A DNA stretch of 64,000 bases, from NCBI GenBank assembly GCA_030407315.1, contig JALQPE010003263.1, forward strand, positions 1 through 64,000, given 5' to 3'. This document shows positions 1 through 11,112 of this stretch, piece by piece. The translations under genes were made by a program, and so were the position numbers. Numbering within the stretch: position 1 is the first letter of the stretch; the number at the start of each line of letters is the position of its first letter. The stretch is from Asparagopsis taxiformis. Lineage: Eukaryota; Rhodophyta; Florideophyceae; Bonnemaisoniales; Bonnemaisoniaceae. The notes beneath the pieces were generated by a model, which saw only the letters and a list, made by a program, of their open reading frames with translations, did not search any database and was not told the DNA's origin.

Positions 1-123
1 TCCGTAATCCCGAATGATTACTGGACGCTGTCGTGTTGGTCATGCCGCGAAGATGGCCACTCGACGTTTACGTGTCCGCGTCTGACGCCAGATCAACGGA
101 TCTTTTTCGCGTACAAGTACTAA
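1..123 (+). pseudogene. Gag C-terminal fragment with CCHC zinc knuckle
   Basis: Reading from base 1 the frame is open for 40 codons to a TAA at 121-123. It contains a perfect CX2CX4HX4C zinc knuckle, with Cys codons at 34-36 and 43-45, His at 58-60 and Cys at 73-75. In Ty3/gypsy elements this nucleocapsid motif binds the element's RNA and sits near the end of Gag, just before protease, which fits its place upstream of pol. The N-terminal capsid part is outside the window. It is too short to show up as a long open frame. Confidence 0.75.
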
Positions 124-1439
124 CCTCTTCCACGTGAAGAGCAACCCACGTCAGGCTGAGTACTCCGCCAACGAATGGCTAAACGTAACCAGGAAACGAC
201 CTGGTCGAGCGAGGGAACGTGACCCCCGCGGAGGTACGCACGCCGCCTACGATACTCCGAAACCCCAATCGTGACGGGGGAAGGCCCTTCGACAGGCGCC
301 GCGGCGATTTTTCGTAATGACCGACGTGACCCCCGCCCGTGGGCGAACGAACGGAATGGCCAGCGTAATGGCCGCAGCGGAGTCTACGTGACGACCTCCG
401 CTGACGAAAACGCCACTCGAGGCGGAAACGAGTCACGATGACGAACGAGCTTCGTGGGCTCACGACGACGACGTGTCGAACGGCCCTGCGCCGAAAAACG
501 ACCAGGCGATGTAGGTCACGAGCCACCCACATCGCCTGAACCTTACGTGCAAGGGGGACGACACCGGACGTCGATGATTGGTCCTCCGCAGGCTCACCGA
601 TGAACGAGAGTTACGTAAAGCTCACGGCCGCGAAAGGCCAACTCGAGTCACATGACACCCGACGTGGGGGAAGAAACGAAGTCCGACGGGACAAACGAAC
701 CTCACACGAAGAGGAAGTCTCGCAGACGAGCGAGACGCGCTAACCCGGAAGCACGACGCTCCGAGCGCGAGAAAAGCCAAAACGCGGCTTATATGAAGCG
801 TGTCGACGCAAAAGAAGCCATACGGGCTCACACGATGAAGCGACGAACCGCTAGCGAAGACGTAGACCGCGCACCGGTCAGGACCGAAACCGTTGGTCCT
901 CGACGGGCATACGTGCCTACTTGCGTCGAAGCATTATATCGTGTCCGGAACGATCGGACTAGACCTCACGTGATGAGGGCGATTACCATCGCGATGGATA
1001 CGTGCAGCGGCTACAACTGATACGAACAAGTTTACTACCCTACGACTGGGTCGACCGCTGTCTACGTGACGAAGAGCTACCGAAAGATCGGAGACGCCAA
1101 CGGGCGACGTTTTGCCTATCGAAGGCGCCATCCTGCTTCGTGTCAGGTTGGGGAACTCGCTGTTCCGCGTAAAATTCTTCGTAGCCAACACGCTGGCCGT
1201 TCCCGTTATAATGGGACGTCGTTCATGTCGAGCATGTCGATGCTATACGCCTGTCGAGCGCAGACAATCGACCTCCATCGGGGGGATACATACCCATTAT
1301 CGCGGAGGGCGATACGACGACTCCGTACGAGGAGGGGGGGAAGATACGAACCCAAACGTGGAGCCCCCGAAACGCCGCGAGCGTAAACGCGGCCTCGAAA
1401 GGCCGAGCCGAACGTTCTCGGTTCGCCTGACGAAGTACA

Positions 1440-3235
1440 CGCGTGTACCGGCGATGTCGCAACGGACCGTCAACGTGACGACGGACGCGACCGGACTCGT
1501 GTTCCTCGAACCGAAAGCGTCGGTGCAATTCCGGCATGGGCGTGCGCATAGCCAACGGAGTGGTCGACGTAGGACCGAGAGAGACGTTCTCTATTATCGT
1601 GTCGAACTTCACGAAGATAGGACCGCGAATTTCCGAAGGCGCAACGATTGCGTACGCGGTACGCTCCCCGTGGGAATCGTCCCACTCAAGCGTGAGGGCG
1701 GCGAAGCCCTCGCGAGGGTTGAACTACCGCTAGTCGACGCGACGACGCGGACAAATACGACCGGGTTTGGCGACGAAACGCCAGACCCGTTGGTCAACGA
1801 AAAGGGGAACGGCCCCGCCACGAATTGGCAGTCGACAATCGATTTGTCGCACCTCGACGACGAGGTTTACGAAAGCGCATCAACGAGATGCTAGCTACAC
1901 ATTCGTCATCATGTGGACGAGCGGACGCCTCGGCGAAATCAATGCTACGGAGCATCGAATCGAACTCGAACCGGGCACGCGGCCCATCTACTTCAATGCC
2001 CTATCGTCAGGGTCCGGCTTTACGTACGATAGCCGAGGAGCAGATCACGAAGATGCTCAACGAAGGGGTTATCGAACCCGCGTCCAGCGAATGGGCGTCA
2101 CCAATCGTGTTGGTGCCGAAGAAGGACGGATCCTTACGTTTCTGTGTCGATTACAGGCGTTTTGAACGCGAAAACGATCGCTGATTCGTACCCGCTTCCT
2201 CGTATGGAGATTGCCTCGATTCGTTGGGCGACGCCGCCATCTTCACGACACTCGATTGTAACGCCGGTACTGGCAATGCCCGTCTCCGCGCGAGGACGTG
2301 ATAAGACAACGTTACGTTTCATGGGAACGTATCGCTACGTGCGAATGCCATTCGGCTACGAAATGCCCCCGCTACGTTTCAGCGGACGTTGGACATCATC
2401 CTCTCCGGAGTACGTTGGCAAATCGTGCCTGGTCTACTTAGACGACGTAATCGTCTTTTCGAAAGACCTCGAGTCTCACCTGGGTCACGTTGACCAGGTG
2501 CTTTCCCTGCTACGCGCAGCGGGAGTAACGTTAAAGCTCACGAAGTGCTCGTTCTTTCAACCACGAGTTGACTACCTGGGGCACGTGATTACCCCAGGGA
2601 AGCTGCACGTCGCAGCTCGGAACAAGGAAGCCTTTCGTACGGCTACGTTCCCACGCACAGACGCAATGTCGATCGTTTTGGGCGCGGCCAACGTTTTACC
2701 GCCGTTTCGTAAAGGCGTAGCCGAGATCGCTCGGCCACTCAACACGATGTTGAAGAAGAAGAAGGACGCTTCCCCCGATTGGGACGAACCCAACGGACTC
2801 GCAAACGAATGCGTTCGAAACGTTGAAGACAATACTGGTGTCGCCACCAGTATTGCACCTTCCGAAGGCGGGACGTCCGTTCATGATCGATACCGACGCG
2901 TCGGCGTATCAGCTGGGAGCTACGTTGCTCCAGCAGCAAAACGAAGACAAGCCCAACGATGGGTGCCGATTGGGTACTGGGTCGAAGACCCTGAACGAAA
3001 CGAACGCGGTTACTCGGCAACGGAGCGCGAGTTTTACTCCGTCGTGTGGGCGATAACGTCGCTCCGACCCTACGTAGAGGGTCAACGATTTACCGTACGT
3101 ACGGATCACGAAGCCTTACGTTGGCTGATGACGTTAACGGACGCGTCCGGACGACTACTACGATGGAGGCTACGCGTTGCCGAATTCGATTTCGAAGTCA
3201 CGTACAGACCTGGGGCGCGTGCACCAGGTACCTGA
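1440..3235 (+). pseudogene. pol: protease-RT linker, reverse transcriptase and RNase H (frameshifted)
   Basis: From about 1440 to 1990, pieces typical of the linker before Ty3/gypsy RT appear in alternating frames, including a segment like [14 protein letters not shown] starts around 2030 in frame 1 ([20 protein letters not shown], then [11 protein letters not shown] and LRFCVDYRR), shifts near 2165 to frame 2, and carries the catalytic motif YLDDVIVFS near 2435-2460. RNase H begins in frame 3 near 2880 (MIDTDASAYQLGATLLQQQ) and returns to frame 2 near 2955 (YSATEREFYSVVWAI, TDHEALRWL), ending at 3235. At least three frameshifts interrupt the polyprotein, so this copy cannot make an active enzyme. 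The aspartic protease DTG motif was not found with confidence. Confidence 0.88.
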
Positions 3236-3756
3236 CGCTTTATCACGTGTGATATCTACGTATGACGACGGTCGACCCGTCGACGATGACGTACCATCGT
3301 ACGGGGGGACGCGGACTCGTGACGACTCGCAGTCGCGACAACCCACACGAAATGGGGCAAGGACGAACGACGTCCGTGCGTAAAAAGGCGACGAATGCCG
3401 GGGGTCACGACGACCCGTCTAACGAGACTCGTGACGACGACGAACATCAGCCACGACGGCTGGCCACCGATGGCCTCGAGTTCAACCCGCGACGCGTCGC
3501 TCGATGACGTTCTTGACGAGGAACCGATATTCCTCGACGAACAGCGCGCTGCTGAAGACGATTCGGCGCGTGCCACCAGCTGACGTTCAGCTCCCCATTA
3601 CGAGGGACGAGCTTATCGAAGCTCAACGCGAGGACGCGTTCTCTGTCAAACGATACTGACACGACAGTCCGAGACGCAGGACGCTGCATTCTTCGAAGGC
3701 CACGATGGCCTACTCCGACCCGGAACCCTCACGATGAGGAACGTACGCAAATCGTT

Positions 3757-5071
3757 GTGCCGGCTTCGTTACGGCCGCGGCTGCTGGAGTTAACGCACCA
3801 CCACGTCCTCGCTGGACATCCCGGGCAAACGCGTATGTACTATACCCTACGGAGACGTACTACTGGCCCGCGATGGCCGACCGACATCCACGCAACGGTA
3901 AGGAACGAAACTGCGTTGGATGTGCGAAGAGAACCGCGTGAAGCTTCGCAAACGGACGAACCCGTTTACGTTTTTCCCGGCCACGGAGCCGCTGCGAGAC
4001 CTATGTATCGACATACTAGGTCCGCTGACGAAGACCACACGTGGCAACCGATTTATTCTCGTGATAACGGACCGCTTCACGAAGCTAACCAGAGTCGTAC
4101 CTCTACGTAATATCGATTCCGCCAACGTGGCGAGCGCGTTCGTCAACGCATGGGTCTTCTCGTATGGACCCCCACGGACGCTCATAAGCGATAACGGAAA
4201 GCAGTTCGCTGCTAAGTTTTTCCAGCGCGTCTGCAACGAGATTGGCGTAACGAACGTCTTCACGTCGACGTACCACCCCCAAACGAACGGGCAGGTGGAG
4301 CGCTACAACAGGACGATCCTGGCGATGCTGCGCAATTACGTGAACGAAAACCAGAACGACTGGGATCGATACGCATCGGCGTTAACGTTTGCGTACAACA
4401 CGCATGTGCATTCGAGCACGGGCACGACGCCCTTCGATTTGATTCTCACGAATCCACCGCCACCGTTGGCGCTACACACGTCGGTAACGAACCGCGAACT
4501 ACCCGACGGGGGAGGGCGAGCCACTTACGTGCGTGAGCTCGCCACAACGATGGATAACGCGTATCGAACGCTGAAGGCCGCGCAGGCACGTTATAAACGA
4601 AATTTCGACAAGCGAGTCCGTGTCTCGAATCGAAACATCCGCGCGGGAGAATACGTATTCATCGACCCGACGGACGGGACACGAAGGGCGCGAAGCTCGG
4701 CAACCACGCGTTGGGACCGTTCCGCGTACTACGTAACGACGTACTACGTAGTAGTAGTACGAACGTTCGTCATCCAACGAGGAGACGTAGTTGAACGTGT
4801 CAACTCGGACCGCGTTGCGTACGCGCCAACGCCGGCGAACGCGCCCCCGCCGGAGCCATACGATGCCACCGAGGCAGACCTCGACAAGAACCGCGACGGT
4901 CCAGCGTATGTAGTAGACGACCTACTCAACCACCGCGTGAACGAGGACGGAACGTTAGACTTCCTCGTGAAGTGGGTCGGGTATCGTAACCCTACGTGGG
5001 AACCCCGCCGGAACGTATCTGAAGAGAGCGTCTCTCGATACTTCGCACGCGTGCGACGAGCAACAACGTGA
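3757..5071 (+). pseudogene. pol: integrase with C-terminal chromodomain
   Basis: The zinc-binding start of integrase (LTHHHVLAGHPGQTRMYY) is in frame 1 near 3790. After a shift near 3900-3920, a single frame is open for 383 codons to a stop at 5071. It shows the catalytic core residues: the first Asp in IDILG, the second Asp in SDNGKQF and the Glu in GQVERYNR. The last ~60 residues form a chromodomain (YVVDDLLNHRV, then FLVKWVGYRNPTWEP), which in chromoviruses directs insertion into chromatin with particular histone marks. A small tandem duplication around 4726-4753 adds a run of Tyr and Val codons between core and chromodomain. The core is intact but lies in a broken polyprotein. Confidence 0.9.
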
Positions 5072-5193
5072 AAGGCCACGACGGCCCCCGAAAACGCACA
5101 CGAGCGTCGGGTTAAGCGCACGCGTGCGCGACGTTGCACGATGCAACAAACGAAGGCGACGAGCCGCACGAACGAGAAGCGAAGGCACAACGA

Positions 5194-5210
5194 GTGGCCG
5201 GGACGTCCAC
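5194..5210 (+). repeat. 17-bp direct repeat, copy 1
   Basis: The word GTGGCCGGGACGTCCAC occurs here and again at 7210-7226, each time followed within about 10 bp by a run of G. Its position before a G tract suggests duplicated sequence around a polypurine primer site. Confidence 0.6.
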
Positions 5211-6859
5211 CCTTGCGTTGGGGGGGGGCGCGATGCGTGCTAGAGCCGTCGCTCTTTTCGTTTTCGACACCATACGTTGGTGGAGGCACGAGCGCCAACG
5301 AAAGATTGGACGACGAGTCCACGCGCGGACGATTCACACGATGTGAAGAGCCACGACTGGCTCGACAGTGTTGACCGTCCCACGGGCAAAGGTGACGACA
5401 CCACGGGCCACGGACGGACAACACGTCAGACTTTTCGCGCGAAAAATTATACGTGGGCCAGCGGGCCATGGACGCACGGTACGGAAAATCGGGCCGATTA
5501 CAGTGCGTTAATCCGGCCAAATCTCGGGACACGCGTGCCCCGAAAATTTCGTAATTTCGGCATGTCACGTGAGCCATCGTACGTCCCCGTGGACAACCGC
5601 TGACAACGAGTCGCATCGACCAACGAGGTCAACTCCAAACAGCTCGCGAGCTAACGGCAACGTGACGCCGGTAGGCGGAGAAACGACGTAGGACGGACGC
5701 GTCCCCAGCGAAGATGGCAACGGCCTCATTACGAAACCCCCCGCACGAAGCGGAACGAAGCTATACGTTAGCTGACGAATTAGACCAACGGGTCTCAGCG
5801 CACGAAGCGCGCGAGTAAAGCGTGCGAACGACGAGCCAACGAGGCCGCGACGACGGACGGCGAACCGTATCGCCATCGTGAGGCACGACGCCGAACGCGG
5901 TAGCCACGTACGGCAACCACCGGAACGACACAACGGTGTCCTGCCACGCGGGCATAACGAACGACGCGCGAAAGCGAAAAGCCCGCCGGCCAGTCGAACG
6001 CACGTAACGAAACACGAATACGCAACGGCGTACAAGCTGGTAGCCAACGTAAACGGCACAGCTGAAGGCAACAAGCCGACGAAAAGTTGGCTCACGTAAC
6101 AGCCTCAAACGCCCGCGGGCATGCGAAACGACTGCGTCAATCGCGTCCCCGTCGGGTTCGCAAGTCGAATAAACGGAATTACGCAACGGCGTAGAGGGCG
6201 AGCATTACGTATGCCCAGGTGCACGTCGCACCACATAACGAATGAGCTAACGAAACGCTCCTCGGACGCCGCGGCGAACGACGCCACCACACGAAGCGGA
6301 CTAGCGCAACGATTGCGCCACCGGCTAACGTGAAGCCGCGGGAACGTGAAGCGCGACGGCGCTAACGGTGTTAACGGCTATACGAAAAGCCAAGCCCGCC
6401 GGCCACCACGTCGTCAACGAAACCGCAACGTACTGCGACGAATTACTGCGTACACGCCACGGCGTAGAACGTCAAACCGACTCACACGCGCGTCGGTCTG
6501 ACGTTCGACGAAATTTTCGCCCAGCTCACCGGAGCGAATTAAAATTGGCACCGACGTGCTACGTGCCAGAGAGCTCGAATGCTCAACGGAATTCGACACC
6601 CGACGGGGTTATCCGGACGAGGAACGACGGCGGAAACGATTCCTGAGTTAGTTACTAAATGATACGCACGCCAACGGGCTCTAAGATCGAGGTTAACGTA
6701 CCACTCGCAGTGAAAAGCCGCCGCTACGCGCCGCCGCTTTGCCGAATAATTGCGTGTGTTACGAACTTGCCAACGGGCACGCATCGCCGCGAACTCGAAG
6801 CACGGGCTACGTAAGCCGTACGACACCCGACGGGGTAGACGCCACAACAAAAAAATTGT

Positions 6860-6888
6860 GGGGAGGGGCTTAACGCTAACCCCTCCCC
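6860..6888. repeat. GC-rich inverted repeat (hairpin)
   Basis: The 9-bp arms GGGGAGGGG (6860-6868) and CCCCTCCCC (6880-6888) flank an 11-nt loop. The hairpin lies inside the non-coding tail of the retroelement, just after an A7 run. Its function is unknown. Confidence 0.6.
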
Positions 6889-7209
6889 CGCTGCAGACGA
6901 CCTGCCAACACGTATTACGAAGCTCAACGGAGCCATGCGATTACGCAAAGAAAACAAACGAAAGTTTACGAAGCAGCTCGATGCTAAAAGCCTACGAGGC
7001 CTACGACTAACCACGGAACGACGCAACGGGCGGGCCGCGATGATTACGAAGAGTCGGAGCGCGCGCGCACTCCGGCGCCGTGGCGAACCGATCAGCCAAC
7101 CGGGCCGCGTACGTTTAAACGAGATTTTTCGGGACAACTGCCACGTCCGCAGTTGTACCCGAAAAGGCGCCACGGCCCCGTGTCTCAGGCGCGTCCTAAC
7201 GGGCCTCGC

Positions 7210-7226
7210 GTGGCCGGGACGTCCAC
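7210..7226 (+). repeat. 17-bp direct repeat, copy 2, next to candidate polypurine tract
   Basis: This is identical to 5194-5210. It is followed by GTGGGGGTGGGGC (7229-7241), the best candidate for the 3' polypurine tract that precedes an LTR. Confidence 0.5.
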
Positions 7227-7241
7227 GTGTGGGGGTGGGGC

Positions 7242-7904
7242 TGTGTAGTATACGTGGCAATTCCGAAATTGCAAATATTTACGTTTTCCGCGGAATTCGA
7301 ATTTCGCCGGATACGACCGGCGACAGCAATGCACGACCATTGCTGGCGCATGCGCGCGCGCAACCTGCACACGTGTGCAACGAACGTATTGGCAACGGCC
7401 AACGGACCAACGGGTCCCTACGTGTGACCCACAAGGTCCCTCCCATTCGGGGACGTTACGAGCAGTGTTACACTGTAAAGCGATGCCATCGTGGCCATAT
7501 AGGTATTGGCATCGTGCCGGGAGGGAAAGGGGACAACACAACGATCGAGCAACGGCTCTAGTCTACGACTGACTTCTACGTTTTACGTTTACGTTCTGCC
7601 TAACGAGGCTTCGTCTCCGTCGAGCTGCGTACTCCCTACCCATCGCCGCACGTAAGGCTGATTGCGTGTAGTGCCTCCGGGCTTGGTTGAGAGCGCCTCC
7701 GGTGACGTACCACCTCGTTTGCTAACGTAATCCTCGCGTGGATTGTTGCGTCGTGACGCTCGTGTCTACTCGCTAACCACTCTACCTTCTACCGTTCTAA
7801 CAATACAGTCAAACACCAGCGGGTGGACTGCTCGTTTCGTTTCGTTAAGGACAGCGTGTCCACTGGCTCGTACCAGCTACTTCCAGAACTAACGTGGTTC
7901 CACA
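7242..7904 (+). repeat. Candidate 3' LTR
   Basis: The segment starts TGTGTAGTATACG directly after a G-rich tract and ends ...GGTTCCACA, giving TGTG/CACA ends over 663 bp, a normal LTR length. It contains inverted repeats at 7481-7488/7507-7514 around a CCATATAGG word. The left LTR is outside the window, so identity between LTRs and the target-site duplication cannot be checked. Confidence 0.3.
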
Positions 7905-7925
7905 TATTCCACTATATTTGCCGAG

Positions 7926-8099
7926 ATGGAACAGTGGAGATACGAGGCAAAGCTTCTACAGGAATCGTACGCTACTATAAGTGACGGAGGACCAAGAAGA
8001 AGAGTAGGAAGAACGATTTCGAGGAAGCGTGATTTGCTGAGGGATCTTTTGTGGGCTAGTGGGAAGAGGCGTCCATCTGGACTTGTTGCACGGAATTGA
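7926..8099 (+). CDS. Short ORF of 57 codons, unknown
   Basis: An ATG at 7926 opens 57 codons ending with TGA at 8097-8099. The product is basic, with Arg/Lys clusters such as GGPRRRVGRTISRKRDLLRDLL-like stretches. It begins just past the proposed element edge, where base composition changes. I do not recognise it. It could be the N-terminal remnant of a transposon gene or chance. Confidence 0.2.
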   Translation: MEQWRYEAKLLQESYATISDGGPRRRVGRTISRKRDLLRDLLWASGKRRPSGLVARN

Positions 8100-10132
8100 A
8101 AAGGCTAGTCTTCTGAAAGCTAGAATCAATTTTTGATGAGAGCATAGTTCGCATTGTGCGCCCCATGTTGCAAGACCCCCATCGGCGATAAATGTATGTT
8201 TGTGCCACTCACCATTGCCGCTTTGGAGTTGGAATGGCTACATCGATGTAGTGGTCAACTACAGTCGAGCGCATTCGAATAGAAATTGTTGAAATTATAA
8301 ATTCCCATCCGCATTTCGAGCTCAACGCATCGACATGGTAAATGCCGCTTGGCCAACTTGAACGTTGCGCACGATCGCAGTCAAACCACAACCGATTCAT
8401 GCCAACATGTCGCATTCGATACCTTTTTGCGCATTGCAAAGTCAAAAATCGACCGCTATGCGGCCAAATACCTGATCTGTTCTGAAACGCAATTCATCGC
8501 TGCGTATCATACGCAATGATTGCGTGTATCCTGCACAGATCTATGACAGTTTGGTTGTATCGCCCTGTGGCTCCAATGGATGCTTGAATAGATGACGCTG
8601 TACATAGTGAGAGACCATTTCCGTTCGTTCATGGTGTTCTGTATTGTGCAACCAGCGCTGCGCTGAAAGAACAAAAGAGCAAGCGAGCGAAGCGCATGTG
8701 GAACAAGTTCACGAGTGGATGTGTCTAACGATACGCTGATGGAACGCAGTGCGCAGCGTGCAATGGACAATGTACCTCGAAACACTGACAAACGCATGTA
8801 TCGGCACAATGACACCGACCGACACACATGACAATTAGGATCATGTGACGCAGTCGCAACAAATGCACCAAACGCGTTACTTATCTATCGCACATACCAC
8901 ATGTTGCTGTGGACGCGCCTCGACGGGCAGATCGATGCGCAAAACGGCTGTAAGTGCACCGGCATCACAATTCTACTATCAACGCGCCCAACTGTCACAC
9001 ACCAGCACTTGTCGAGTCTCCGCCCATCGTCGCAACGTTGAGGCGCACATCATGTGCGACATGATGTCGATTGCGCCCAACACCGCCACGGGTCACCTCA
9101 TCAGAAAGCACGTATGGTCAAGTGAAGCGGCGTGAGTGATGTTGAACGATTCGATACTCTCCAGCCATTCCGTATTCCATGAGTGTAGAAACCATTGTAC
9201 CATACCTCATGTCCGGTGTGACTTGGTGGTTGTACGAGCAATAGCGATTTATCCCTCTCAATTTTCTTATTTTCACTCGACTCCGCAGCCACTTCAACTC
9301 CCAGTCGCTCATGTACAACTCGCAATCTTGGTCATCGCGCTGACCGAGTGTTCTCTACCCCATGTGAGCCACTTCATGTCGGACTGTTGATTGCTTCACA
9401 CATCGAATATATCATTGCAGGTCGTGCAGGGATGAGCATCGCGTAGAGCACACATCGGTTTGACCGGGCTGGCTCAACACTTGCAGCTGCCGTTTGCGAA
9501 GATGTCTGTTGTAGACTGCGCGTTGCCCAGTGTGTATGGAATGTGAACGAGTGTGTGTGAATAGCGAAATGTTGCGAGATGCACTGTATGGAGTCGCTCC
9601 ACTTTTCCAGCCTCCATGCAAATTCACCAAATGCGCTTACCTGTCTCCTTGGGTCCACAACGAAAAGGTTGCACATTATTCTCGCAAGTCTAAATCCACT
9701 TACCATTTCGTCGTGCACATCTCACTCTATTTCGAAACATACTATCTGTGTCGCCCACCGGCATCATCACAGCTCGTCTGCTTCAATTGCAGCCCAATAA
9801 TCTCTTATGAATCCATAGAACATGCTCTCTGGTTTAACGACCTCACTAGTACACGTATTCCGACTTCGACTGCAGTGGAGTTGCATCATATGATCTTCGT
9901 GGCCTCACGCTACATGGCCGCTGTGGCTTCGCAGAGTGATGATGGTGCAGCCAACATGCAGCCAGTCTTCGACTGCGGTGTGCAGTACGTGCTGGAGCGA
10001 CTTGATGGTCGGCAGCTCTCTACGGTTTAAAAGGTTGTGTTCAAGAAAATCTGTGCAAGATTGGTCGGTTACTGTTCCCCCAAGTCGGATATCGCCGTTA
10101 TGCAAGCAAGCGCTGGCATGTAAATCAATTGT
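8100..10132. other. Gene-free stretch with decayed sequence
   Basis: No intact gene is visible. A perfect inverted repeat with 9-bp arms lies at 9047-9067 (ACATCATGT, GCG loop, ACATGATGT). From about 9880 a + strand frame with two stops (near 10028 and 10121) runs into the amine-oxidase relic at 10133 and may be its upstream part. Other open frames are short and show no family signature. Confidence 0.5.
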
Positions 10133-10719
10133 GTGGATGCTCATATCGGCGTCAAGTTCGAAGAGGACGATCCCCCTTTCCCAGGCGAAATTCCATCCAT
10201 GTCGCCGGGCACCATAAAGCTCGAATTATCCCGTCTCAAAAAGGCTATTCTTGCCACCCAAAAACCAGTTAGAACGGTGGTCGCCTCCCGAAAAGCAGTT
10301 AAGGGTGACCGTATTTCCTTGATGGCTATACACCGTTCCTCGTCGACCGTCTCAAGGAGGATGTGGATATTCGCACTTGTCAGTTCGTGTGTGGCGTGTC
10401 AATGCATGACACTGTAACAGGTTCCGTACCGCATGAACTTGACGTTTCGGCCCGTATGGCCACACGCTCTCAGAAACGCGCCCGCGTTGCAGAGTCTAGT
10501 TCTTCAGAATGAATCGGCGATCCATCGACCCCTACGCGCACTGTCTGTGTCTCAACCCGTAGTGGGGAGGTGCATGAATGTGAATATGCTGTTCTAACGC
10601 TTCCCCTCAGTGTTCTCAAAGACACTCAAGGAGAGGGTGCCGTGACCTTTTCTCCACCACTTTCAGAAGAAAAGATGAAGGCTATCGAAGGCATGGGTGT
10701 GGATGTTCGCAGTGGATAA
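10133..10719 (+). pseudogene. Flavin amine oxidase (LSD1/polyamine-oxidase-like) relic
   Basis: Frame 1 from 10321 reads GYTPFLVDRLKEDVDIR, then after an in-frame TGA at 10510-10512 STRSGEVHECEYAVLTLPLS, VLKD and FSPPLSEEKMKAIEGMGV, stopping at 10719. The pattern (hydrophobic strand, TLPL-x-VLK, F-x-PPL-x-x-K-x-x-AI) is the hallmark of the substrate-domain region of flavin amine oxidases such as LSD1 and polyamine oxidase. The preceding piece (10133 to about 10318) is in another frame, so there is a frameshift as well as the stop. No N-terminal FAD-binding motif and no C-terminal GE-H-x3-P segment follow. It is a fragment of a once functional gene, not expressed as an enzyme. Confidence 0.65.
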
Positions 10720-11112
10720 CTACTAATTGTACAGATGGTATTTTCCGTTCGTTTATAGATGAAAACTACGTTTGTCTCATGCGGCAGTTGCCAATACCAT
10801 TCAGATGCATTATGGTTGCAAAATGTAATTCTGGGGAGTTTTTATACGGATGAATCCCCGGGAGATTGATCCGATGGAGATGGTCGAAGTAACAAAATTG
10901 CTGGTGGTGGAGGTCACATGGGTTGCGGGTGGGAGTATGCGATTCGTAAGAAATATTGTACTGCATATAGAATGACTGCAGAGAATCACCAATAGTTTAC
11001 TGGAGTGAACATGCGCTCGAGAGAAAATTTCGTCATCACTTTATTTGAGCTTTCCATTATCGCAAAAGAACTACGTCAAATTCGTCAGCTACGCCATGTA
11101 GCTCAGGAAATT

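Larger units (their letters stand above)
5072..7241 (+). other. Non-coding 3' region of the retroelement
   Basis: About 2.1 kb separate the pol stop from the G-rich tract that probably primes plus-strand synthesis. No conserved protein is visible in any frame. The sense strand is very rich in ACG (AACG, GACG) and contains short direct repeats and a GC-rich hairpin. Long antisense open frames here follow from the scarcity of TAA and TAG and show no domain. Confidence 0.6.
1..7904 (+). mobile_element. Ty3/gypsy chromovirus LTR retrotransposon, 3' part, decayed
   Basis: The domain order on the + strand is Gag zinc knuckle, protease-to-RT linker, reverse transcriptase, RNase H, integrase, chromodomain, which is the order of Ty3/gypsy chromoviruses. 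The 5' LTR, primer-binding site and most of Gag lie left of the window. The pol domains fall in at least three reading frames, so the copy is broken by several frameshifts. The right boundary at 7904 is a proposal based on TGTG...CACA ends after a G-rich tract and a composition change near 7900. Family assignment is firm; the boundary is not. Confidence 0.9.

Noticed and set aside
1112..1894. 260-codon frame as a separate gene
   Set aside because: It is one frame of the broken pol; linker-type motifs continue in other frames.
5565..6095. 176-codon antisense open frame in the retroelement tail
   Set aside because: TAA and TAG are scarce because the region is ACG-rich; the protein has no domain and sits opposite the element's sense strand.
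9530..10030. 166-codon frame as a gene
   Set aside because: No recognisable family and no conserved start; only its last part may belong to the amine-oxidase relic.
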